Source: an uncultured Clostridia bacterium
GTDB lineage: Bacteria > Bacillota > Clostridia > Christensenellales > UBA1242
DNA length: 35,142 nucleotides
Assembly (NCBI GenBank): GCA_944372325.1
Contig: CALVYR010000001.1
Location: 1-35,142 of the forward strand
Reading direction: 5' to 3'
The translations under genes were made by a program, and so were the position numbers. The notes beneath the pieces are model-generated. The model made no database searches and had not been told where the DNA came from. It worked only from the letters and a program-made list of their open reading frames with translations. Position 1 is the first letter of the stretch; each line of letters begins with the position of its first letter. Shown one piece after another: positions 28,682-35,142 of the stretch.

Positions 28682-30733
28682 CTAAATTTTTTCTGCAACT
28701 TCCCAAGCACGCCATACTACAGTTCTTAAATTTCCAACTTTAAGCGCATCTCCTACAATGTGCACATGCTTACCCGCCTTTACAAGTGGCGCTGGATTGT
28801 AACCAATTGCAGAGATTACACTGTCCGCTTTCACTTCTCTTGTGCTTCCATCTTTGCTTACTATAATAACTTTTCCGTCATCCACTTCTTGAACAAAGCT
28901 TTCTAAATATACTGGAGTGTTGTTGTGTTTAAAATAATCTCTTAAATATGATGAGTTCGCAAGGCATAGACCACTTACTGCCATTAAATCGTTTTTAGCC
29001 TCAACTATAACAGGTTTTTTACCTTGCAAACTTAATTCGTATGCAATTTCACAGCCTGTTAGCCCGCCACCAATTATAACTACATTCTCGCCTACTTCCT
29101 TCTTATTTAAATAATCTATAGCATCTATTATCTTTTCAGAGCCTTTGAAGTTTAATTTTCTTGCAGTTGAACCTGTGGCAATAACAATCTCATCCGCATT
29201 TAGTTTAGATATGTCTGTTACTTCGGTGTTTAAATGAACTTCTATGCCTAGCTTTTCAATTTGTCTTTTATACCAATCTAGAAGTCTTCTATCATTTTCC
29301 TTGAATGGCATATTTGATGCAGGAACAAATACTCCACCAAGTTTATCAGATTTTTCATAAATTGTAGCCTTATGACCACGAATAGTGGCAATTCTTGCTA
29401 CTTCCATGCCACCTACACCGCCACCAATTATGGCAACAGTCTTCTTTTTCTTAGTTGGAATGATGTCAAACTTTCCGCCGTCCATTGTCATAGGGTTAAG
29501 GGCGCATCTTGCCATATGTTTGGAATCACTAAGTGGTTGGTCGTTTGCCACACCTTTATAGTGTGCCATTGTAAAGCAAGCGTTATGGCAATAAATACAT
29601 GGCTGAATATCCTCAAGCCTATCCTCCATAAGCTTTGTAACCCAATGGCTATCTGTAAGGAATTGACGGGCCACCCCCATTGCATCGATTTTACCATCTT
29701 TTATAGCTTTTGCAGCAACATCTGGTTCCATTTTACCAGCACAAACCACAGGGATATCTACAAATTCTTTGATATGAGAAACATCCTCAAGGTTACAGTT
29801 TTTAGGCATATACATTGGTGGATGAGCCCAATACCAAGCATCATAAGTGCCGTTATCCGTATTTAGCATATCATAACCAGCATCTTGAAGATATTTAGCT
29901 GCCTTTTCACTTTCCTCCATGTCACGGCCAACTTCAGTGTATTTTTCGCCAGGTAAAGCACCCTCGCCAAAGCCTATAGTCTTACTTATAGCAGAATATC
30001 TTAAACTAACAGGATAGTTCTCTCCACACTCAGCTTTTATAGCCTTTACTATTTCAACTGGGAACCTATATCTGTTTTCAAAACTTCCACCATATTCATC
30101 CGTTCTTTGATTGGTGTATTTAAGCGTAAACTGGTCTAAAAGATAGCCCTCGTGCACTGCATGCACTTCAACGCCGTCTACCCCTGCCTCTTTACAGAGT
30201 TTAGCAGTTAGAGCAAACGCTTTTATCATATCCTTAATCTCTTTTTGTGTTACAGCCCTACACTCATACTTTTCATACCACCTAGATGGCAGTTTACTTG
30301 GTGAAGCACATAGTCTTGGTAGGTTTATAATGGGCTTAATAAGTGTAGTTAAAAACTTACTCTTTAAAATCGGCACCATTGAGTTTGGAATAGAAAAAGA
30401 CCTTCCAAAACCAGCAGTGAGTTGAACAAATAGCTTAGCTCCAGTTTTATGGAATTCTTTCATAAAGGCCTTTAATTTTTTGAATGCGCCCTTACTTTTA
30501 TATAGCCATTGCCCTCCCATAATATTTCTGATTGGTGCAATGCCAGGAATGATTAACCCCACATTATTTTTTGCAAGGTCCATTACAAAATCGCAGGCGT
30601 CCTTATCTAAGTGGTGTTTTTCCATCCAGCCAAATAGTGATGTTCCACCCATAGGACATAGCACTATTCTATTTTTGATTTCCACATTACCTATCTTCCA
30701 AGGCGTAAATAAAGGTTCATATACTTTTTTCAT
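28682..30733 (-). CDS. Old-yellow-enzyme NADH:flavin oxidoreductase with Fe-S and FAD domains
   Basis: A 683-residue, three-part flavoenzyme of the 2,4-dienoyl-CoA reductase / BaiCD-BaiH / 2-enoate reductase group. An N-terminal FMN TIM barrel comes first (to about 360; KNRIVLCPMGG, VHAVHEGYLLDQF). The Fe-S cysteines are C379-x2-C382-x3-C386 and C410. An FAD/NAD Rossmann pair starts at AIIGGGVGGMEVA (about 434) and includes VVIIGGGLTGCEIAYEL. Such enzymes reduce activated C=C bonds in anaerobes; the substrate is not inferable. I choose the ATG at 30733 because AAGGAG lies five bases upstream, not 11 codons earlier. It is a single-gene unit with its own promoter and terminator. Confidence 0.88.
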   Translation of the reverse strand: MKKVYEPLFTPWKIGNVEIKNRIVLCPMGGTSLFGWMEKHHLDKDACDFVMDLAKNNVGLIIPGIAPIRNIMGGQWLYKSKGAFKKLKAFMKEFHKTGAKLFVQLTAGFGRSFSIPNSMVPILKSKFLTTLIKPIINLPRLCASPSKLPSRWYEKYECRAVTQKEIKDMIKAFALTAKLCKEAGVDGVEVHAVHEGYLLDQFTLKYTNQRTDEYGGSFENRYRFPVEIVKAIKAECGENYPVSLRYSAISKTIGFGEGALPGEKYTEVGRDMEESEKAAKYLQDAGYDMLNTDNGTYDAWYWAHPPMYMPKNCNLEDVSHIKEFVDIPVVCAGKMEPDVAAKAIKDGKIDAMGVARQFLTDSHWVTKLMEDRLEDIQPCIYCHNACFTMAHYKGVANDQPLSDSKHMARCALNPMTMDGGKFDIIPTKKKKTVAIIGGGVGGMEVARIATIRGHKATIYEKSDKLGGVFVPASNMPFKENDRRLLDWYKRQIEKLGIEVHLNTEVTDISKLNADEIVIATGSTARKLNFKGSEKIIDAIDYLNKKEVGENVVIIGGGLTGCEIAYELSLQGKKPVIVEAKNDLMAVSGLCLANSSYLRDYFKHNNTPVYLESFVQEVDDGKVIIVSKDGSTREVKADSVISAIGYNPAPLVKAGKHVHIVGDALKVGNLRTVVWRAWEVAEKI

Positions 30734-30750
30734 AAAATCTCCTTGTTTAT

Positions 30751-30779
30751 ATGATAAAAAAATCATTAATTTTTGTCAA
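30751..30779 (-). promoter_or_regulatory. Promoter of the old-yellow-enzyme gene
   Basis: Minus strand TTGACA (30774-30779), 17 bp, TATCAT (30751-30756). Confidence 0.65.
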
Positions 30780-30847
30780 ACATATTAAAGTAAAACTCAA
30801 AAAATTTACATAAAAATAAATTTAATATTACAAATATAATACTAAAC

Positions 30848-30876
30848 TTGACTTTTAAATATACTTAATTTATAAT
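30848..30876 (+). promoter_or_regulatory. Promoter of the HAD-family gene
   Basis: TTGACT (30848-30853), 17 bp, TATAAT (30871-30876), with AGGAGA before the ATG at 30897. Confidence 0.7.
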
Positions 30877-30896
30877 CATTAAATCTAGGAGAAAAT

Positions 30897-32795
30897 ATGA
30901 GCAAAGAGAGAAATATTATTTTAGTTGACTGCTTTAATACAATATTTTTAAGAAAACAATCACCCAATGATGTTTTATATAGCTGGGCAGAAAAAGTTGG
31001 AGAAAAATATCTTATAGAACCCGCTTTTATATATAATTTATTTAGAAAATACAGAATAAAACTTTGCAAAAAACAATTTTTTACCAATGGCGAAACTGAA
31101 TTTGAATTTGATAAAGCTCTAGAACTTCTTGCTAAACATTTAAATTTAAAACTAAAGAAAAAATTTGATTTAGAAAATTTTGTTGCCAATACAAAAGCAT
31201 TATACATAGAAACTGAGCAGGAAAACTTCTATTTAAATGAAAATGTTATAAATTTACTAAATAAATTTAAGCTAGAAGGCAAAAAGATTTATCTTGTTTC
31301 AGATTTCTTTTGTTCTAACGATGTCATTTTAAAGTGGTTTAAGCACTTTGAGATAGATAATCTTTTTACCAAACTTTTTGTTTCTTGCGACTACAAAAAA
31401 ACTAAATTTAGCGGTAAACTTTACAGGCAAGTTATAAAAGAGTTAAATGAAAGCCCAAGAAAAATGATGATGATTGGTGACAACAAATATAGCGACATCT
31501 TTAAAGCGCGCATCCGCGGAATTAAAGCTATGCACATAAACACCAAATATGAAAAGAGTAGTAAAGATTTAAAAACTAAACTAAAATTTGGAAACAACAA
31601 GTTATATTTTGATGAACTATTTTCTAAATATGGGAAAAACTATAACTACTCAAACTATGCTTTTCCTCTATACATATTTACCAAAAGGCTTTATGAAAAT
31701 TTAAGAGCGGAAAATAAAAAACATGTATTTTTTCTTTCCCGTGAAGGACAATTTCTAAAAAAGCTATTTGATAAGTATTGCGAAGTCTTAAAAATTCGGG
31801 GAGGGATAGATAACGAATATAATATTACAAGTCATTACCTATATGCTTCCAGAAACTCATTACAAGCAGGAACGCTAAAACCACTAGAGGAGGAAACCTT
31901 TAAATACATTTTTAAATCTGCAATGTTTGGGTTATCTATTAGAAACTTTTTAATCACACTCACCTTTACCGATGGCCAAATTGAGGAAATAGCAAAAAGC
32001 TTGAAGCTAAACATAGATAAAGTTACAAGAAATTTTAACAATTCTAAACAATTTAAAGCACTTAAACAAAATAAATTATTTCAAGAAATTTACGAAAAGA
32101 AAAGACTTGACCAAACAAGTGCATTTAAGCTCTATATGGAAAGCTTTGGCGTAGATTTTTATGAAGAAGGTTTAACTATTGTAGATATTGGTTTTAATGG
32201 AACTATGCAGGCGCTTTTTAATAACTTTTTTAATGGCAAAGTTAAAATTAAAGGCTACTATATAGGTTCATTAAAGAAAGGCTCAGAAAATAGTGTAAAA
32301 TATGGTTTACTCTATGATAAATACAATAAAAAACAACTTGGAAACTCTATAAATTATCACAACAAACACTATTACGAGCAAATCTGCAGAGCTGACCATT
32401 CTAGAGTAGATAACTATGAAATTATTGACGGCAAACCTATCGTTATATTTGATAAAAAAATAGATGAAAACAAAGTTTATCAAGAATTTATTAAACCTTT
32501 ACAAGAACAAATTTTAGATAAGTTTGAAAAAATTGCAAATAAAGATTATTTGGCGCTATCCAACATTGAAGCTGAAGGCACAAAATATTATTATAAGTTG
32601 GTAGTAAAAAAATCTAAGCAAGATGTAGACTGGCTTATAAAAAGCCAAGACTGCTACCATGATAACTTTGCAGTAATTGGCTATTCAATGAAACAATTTA
32701 AACGCAGTTTAAGGAGAGTTGGCTTTAAAATTTGGGACTTAGGTTTTATAGTAAAATCTTATATTAAAGCACATAATTTACGCTATAAACTTTAA
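30897..32795 (+). CDS. Large HAD-superfamily protein (COG5610-like)
   Basis: A 632-residue cytoplasmic protein. The first 215 residues are a HAD hydrolase domain: motif I DCFNT at 11-15 (nucleophile Asp11; the second Asp of the usual D-x-D is Phe, as in the DIFDT form of this group), motif II LVSDFF at 133-138, and motif IV GDNKYSD at 194-200. The remaining 400 residues are an alpha/beta region (FFLSREGQFLKKLFDKY, LTIVDIGFNGTMQALFNNFF, IKGYYIGSLKKG). This resembles COG5610-type proteins, usually found with glycosyltransferases in surface polysaccharide loci; no such genes are next to it here. The substrate is unknown. Confidence 0.8.
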   Translation: MSKERNIILVDCFNTIFLRKQSPNDVLYSWAEKVGEKYLIEPAFIYNLFRKYRIKLCKKQFFTNGETEFEFDKALELLAKHLNLKLKKKFDLENFVANTKALYIETEQENFYLNENVINLLNKFKLEGKKIYLVSDFFCSNDVILKWFKHFEIDNLFTKLFVSCDYKKTKFSGKLYRQVIKELNESPRKMMMIGDNKYSDIFKARIRGIKAMHINTKYEKSSKDLKTKLKFGNNKLYFDELFSKYGKNYNYSNYAFPLYIFTKRLYENLRAENKKHVFFLSREGQFLKKLFDKYCEVLKIRGGIDNEYNITSHYLYASRNSLQAGTLKPLEEETFKYIFKSAMFGLSIRNFLITLTFTDGQIEEIAKSLKLNIDKVTRNFNNSKQFKALKQNKLFQEIYEKKRLDQTSAFKLYMESFGVDFYEEGLTIVDIGFNGTMQALFNNFFNGKVKIKGYYIGSLKKGSENSVKYGLLYDKYNKKQLGNSINYHNKHYYEQICRADHSRVDNYEIIDGKPIVIFDKKIDENKVYQEFIKPLQEQILDKFEKIANKDYLALSNIEAEGTKYYYKLVVKKSKQDVDWLIKSQDCYHDNFAVIGYSMKQFKRSLRRVGFKIWDLGFIVKSYIKAHNLRYKL

Positions 32796-32797
32796 AA

Positions 32798-32825
32798 AAA
32801 TACATCTTTTAGATGTATTTTATTT
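32798..32825. terminator. Bidirectional terminator between HAD and GNAT genes
   Basis: Perfect stem AAATACATCT-TTT-AGATGTATTT with T-runs in both directions, overlapping the end of the convergent GNAT gene. Confidence 0.75.
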
Positions 32826-33194
32826 TTCTAACTCACAAGTTTTTTCTGGCAAATACTTAAATATAAATTGATCGTTACCATCTATATCTATGCTATAGCC
32901 ATTTTTTAAATAAAATGGTTTTGCGTGATCATTTGTAGGATAATATTTGCCTTCAACAAAAAATCTTCTTTGTGCCACACAAAAATCTTCAAATAATTTT
33001 AATAACTTTTTCCCATACCCTTTAGATTGATAGCCTTCATTTATTTTGATGTTATAAAGCCAAACACCTCTGTTTTTAGTAAATTTAAAATTTGCAAAAC
33101 CAATTTCTGCTTGAGCTATATTATCTACTAGCTGAATTGTATATAAATCATCTTCAAGGGTGTAATTTACAGAAATATTATTTTTATTTTCCAT
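32820..33194 (-). CDS. GNAT-family N-acetyltransferase
   Basis: A 124-residue GNAT fold. The acetyl-CoA phosphate-binding loop is YQSKGYGKKLL (about 55-65), preceded by the beta4 strand WLYNIKINEGY and followed by a C-terminal AKPFYLKNGYSI motif typical of the family. The acceptor (small molecule or protein) is unknown. The start has AGGAG eight bases upstream. It is a monocistronic unit. Confidence 0.85.
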   Translation of the reverse strand: MENKNNISVNYTLEDDLYTIQLVDNIAQAEIGFANFKFTKNRGVWLYNIKINEGYQSKGYGKKLLKLFEDFCVAQRRFFVEGKYYPTNDHAKPFYLKNGYSIDIDGNDQFIFKYLPEKTCELEK

Positions 33195-33215
33195 ACCTTT
33201 AGCTCCTATAAAATG

Positions 33216-33244
33216 ATTATATCATATTAATATTTACTTGTCAC
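33216..33244 (-). promoter_or_regulatory. Promoter of the GNAT gene
   Basis: Minus strand GTGACA (33239-33244), 17 bp, TATAAT (33216-33221). Confidence 0.6.
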
Positions 33245-33303
33245 TACTAAAAATTGATATATTTTTAATTTATTTTAGATTTAAAATAGATTTTCATTAC
33301 ATT

Positions 33304-34239
33304 TTAAAGCACTTTATAGCCAATTAATTTAATTTCATCAACTAAATCACTTTTTAAATTACCGCTTAAATCTGTTGAAAGATATTTTTTATTATCATCA
33401 GCAAACACCGTAACCGCCCTATCCCCAGTAAGCACACAAGCTAGAAAGTTTGCCCCGCTTGATATTCCAACACCTAGCCCAAGCTCTTTACATAGTTTTT
33501 GAGCCATACAAACAGCATCATCTGAACTAATTTGAATGATACTATCAACTAAACTTCTATCATATATTTCAGGTATGATTTCATCACTTAAGCCTTGAAT
33601 TTTGTGTTTCCCCATACTTCTTCCAAAGGTTAACAAACTTGCCTCTTTGGGGTCTAGAGCAACTATTTTAGTACCAAGTTTACTCTTTAAAAAACTTCCA
33701 ATTCCCATTAAAGTTCCACCAGTTCCAACACCGCTAACAAAATATGGAATATCTTTTAGTTTACTAAAAATTTCTTTTGCAGTGCCATTAAAGTGAGCTT
33801 TAGGGTTATTATCATTTTCAAATTGGTAAGTTAAATAGGCGCCGTTCTTTTTATACTCCTCTGCTTTTTTAAAGGCTTCAATAAAGTTTTCAGTAAGTTC
33901 TAACTTTGCACCATATAACTTTAAAAGCTCTTTACGCTCTTCACTCATAAATTTTGGCATACAAATTACAACGGGATTATTTATAAGCCTTGCAATAGCA
34001 CTTATAGAAATCCCCATATTCCCAGAAGTAGTTTCGCAAATTGTTTGCCCTTCTTTGAGTTCGCCTTTTTCATAAGCGGTCTTTATAATTTCATAAGCAG
34101 GTCTATCTTTTATACTGCCAGAAAGATTATACCACTCAAGCTTTGCTAGCACAGTTTTAACTTTTCCTTTATAGCTATAGCTTACCTCAATTAGCGGAGT
34201 GTTTCCTATAAGCCTTTTTACCTCATTTAACTTATTCAT
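33304..34239 (-). CDS. cysK: PLP-dependent cysteine synthase-family enzyme
   Basis: A 311-residue fold-type II PLP enzyme, opening with the hallmark LIGNTPL. The PLP lysine is K44 in SGSIKDR, the substrate loop is TSGNMG (71-76), and the phosphate cup is GTGGT (172-176). It most likely makes cysteine from O-acetylserine and sulfide. Cystathionine beta-synthase or another beta-replacement role cannot be excluded, because CysK and related enzymes share these motifs. It is slightly short of typical CysK only in loops. The start has GGAGGA. No other sulfur gene is adjacent. Confidence 0.85.
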   Translation of the reverse strand: MNKLNEVKRLIGNTPLIEVSYSYKGKVKTVLAKLEWYNLSGSIKDRPAYEIIKTAYEKGELKEGQTICETTSGNMGISISAIARLINNPVVICMPKFMSEERKELLKLYGAKLELTENFIEAFKKAEEYKKNGAYLTYQFENDNNPKAHFNGTAKEIFSKLKDIPYFVSGVGTGGTLMGIGSFLKSKLGTKIVALDPKEASLLTFGRSMGKHKIQGLSDEIIPEIYDRSLVDSIIQISSDDAVCMAQKLCKELGLGVGISSGANFLACVLTGDRAVTVFADDNKKYLSTDLSGNLKSDLVDEIKLIGYKVL

Positions 34240-34273
34240 ATTTCCTCCAAAATTTTATACATCTTTTCAAAAT

Positions 34274-34303
34274 AGTATACAACATAAAATATTTAATTGT
34301 GAA
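34274..34303 (-). promoter_or_regulatory. Promoter of the cysteine synthase gene
   Basis: Minus strand TTCACA (34298-34303), 18 bp, TATACT (34274-34279), about 28 nt leader. Confidence 0.45.
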
Positions 34304-34330
34304 ATAAAATGATAATTAACACTTAAAAAT

Positions 34331-34359
34331 TTGAATTAAATATTAAAATATGCTATCAT
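34331..34359 (+). promoter_or_regulatory. Promoter of the MATE gene
   Basis: TTGAAT (34331-34336), 17 bp, TATCAT (34354-34359), followed by AGGA before the ATG at 34388. Confidence 0.5.
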
Positions 34360-34387
34360 GTTTTTATATTTACATAGGATAAATAGA

Positions 34388-35142
34388 ATGGAAAACACTT
34401 TAGTAAAAAAACAGCTCAAACTTTCCTTGCCAATGGCATTTGAAAATTTTATAACTACTTTGATGTCTTTGATTGACACAGTTGTTGTTGCAAATTTGGG
34501 TGTACAATATCTCACCGCTATTGGAGCAATTTCAGTTGTTATAAATATTCTACAAATAATTCCACAATCTTTCAGCATTTCAAATGTTGCACTTATCACA
34601 AAAACAGAAGATGATAAAATACAAAAAAAATATTTAAGCAATTCTATTAACCTTTGTTTTTATTTTTCTATATTGTGTATAATAATAACCCTTGCAATTT
34701 CACCAGTAATCCCATCACTTTTTAATATAGACAAAATTGGAAATATTTATCTATACATTCGCCTTGCTGGTTTTATACAAGCATCTTTAGCTACAATAAT
34801 GTATGGCTACTTAAGAGTAATTGGAAAACAAAACATAGTTTTAGCAATTCAAGTTATTTCAGTAATAGCAAATCTTATTTTAGATATTGTTGCCTGCTTT
34901 GTTGGTGGCGGACTTATTGGGGTTGCTCTTTCAACAATAGCCATTGAAACAATATCTATGGTAATATGTTTTATGCTTATAAATGGAAATACAAAAATTA
35001 AACTTGAAAAAACTGAAAGCAAAGATATTTTAAACTTTTTTAAATGGAACTTTACTGAAAGAATAATTTCTAAAGTTGACTATTTTGTATTTAACATACT
35101 TGTTTCTAGAATGGGTACAAATGAATATGCCGTTCATACTGT
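34388..35142 (+). CDS. MATE-family efflux transporter, cut by the window edge
   Basis: An open frame of 251 codons runs off the right edge. It begins MENTLVKKQLKLSLPMAFEN and shows about seven hydrophobic segments. The family phrase 'LSLPMAFENFITTLMSLIDTVVVANLG', read here in two stretches, matches the first helix of MATE/NorM drug:cation antiporters. A second conserved part (LRVIGKQNIVLAIQVISVIAN, then LILDIVACFVGGGLIGVALSTI) fits the end of the first half. The substrate is unknown. It is about half of the usual 450 residues, truncated only by the window. Confidence 0.85.
   Translation, partial: MENTLVKKQLKLSLPMAFENFITTLMSLIDTVVVANLGVQYLTAIGAISVVINILQIIPQSFSISNVALITKTEDDKIQKKYLSNSINLCFYFSILCIIITLAISPVIPSLFNIDKIGNIYLYIRLAGFIQASLATIMYGYLRVIGKQNIVLAIQVISVIANLILDIVACFVGGGLIGVALSTIAIETISMVICFMLINGNTKIKLEKTESKDILNFFKWNFTERIISKVDYFVFNILVSRMGTNEYAVHT

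Noticed and set aside
34336..34641. A 101-codon minus-strand open frame at the right edge
   Set aside because: It lies opposite the clear MATE transporter frame, which has a promoter and family motifs.
1..35142. CRISPR array, transposase, integrase or reverse transcriptase
   Set aside because: I looked for each on both strands and saw none; hence the retroelement idea rests only on the target-like sequence.

Overview
The window looks like a chromosomal stretch from a low-GC, anaerobic member of the Bacillota, probably an uncultured gut Clostridia-type bacterium. The evidence is AT-rich intergenic DNA, AGGAGG-type ribosome binding sites, TTGACA/TATAAT promoters with 17-bp spacers, a Bacillota-type large SRP RNA with an Alu domain, a NfeD-FloA pair, PepF, and an oxygen-sensitive-type Fe-S old-yellow-enzyme. 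The genus-level identity is inference. No tRNA, rRNA, CRISPR array, insertion sequence or prophage structural gene is visible.

Layout, left to right: a promoter leading off the left edge; a 49-residue small gene with a hairpin leader; a four-armed inverted-repeat element directly behind a GPH-type sugar symporter; an exported BspA-type leucine-rich-repeat protein; a NfeD/FloA membrane-organisation operon with two unrecognised downstream genes; a U32 peptidase-family gene; a second exported protein with a DUF6273-like C-terminus; a repeat-rich spacer; a small secreted-type gene and thymidylate kinase. Next comes a tight seven-gene leftward operon (CBS protein, ileS, methyltransferase, RluA, pepF, ABC ATPase, ABC permease). 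It is followed by a small divergent regulator module, the SRP RNA, ung, two unknown genes and dCMP deaminase. The right part holds a third exported protein, a decaying membrane protein/DUF1893/flavodoxin cluster, an old-yellow-enzyme, a HAD protein, a GNAT acetyltransferase, a cysteine synthase-like gene and a MATE exporter cut by the right edge.

The most striking signal ties three scattered exported-protein genes together. Each lies downstream of a near-identical promoter (4192-4219, 10511-10539, 27184-27211) whose -35 TTGACA and -10 TAGAAT/TAAAAT are separated by a spacer ending in a run of 9 or 10 G. Changing the run by one base changes the spacer between 16 and 17 bp, the architecture of slippage-driven phase-variable promoters such as Neisseria porA. 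The proteins have a SipW/TasA-like N-terminus and a common 'SGQV-RG' module, but different C-terminal parts.

In the middle one (8466-9875) the last 38 codons before the C-terminal tail are almost free of adenine (7 of 114 bases), 60% GC, and never end in A. This is the footprint expected of the variable repeat of a diversity-generating retroelement (DGR). No reverse transcriptase or template repeat is in this window, so the retroelement would have to be elsewhere. If both readings are right, this surface protein is varied in expression by tract slippage and in sequence by retro-homing.

A second theme is start-site use. Several genes without a Shine-Dalgarno have a good promoter whose -10 box ends exactly 7 nt before the A of ATG, predicting leaderless mRNAs (U32 gene, ung, the gene at 23993, and nearly so the symporter).
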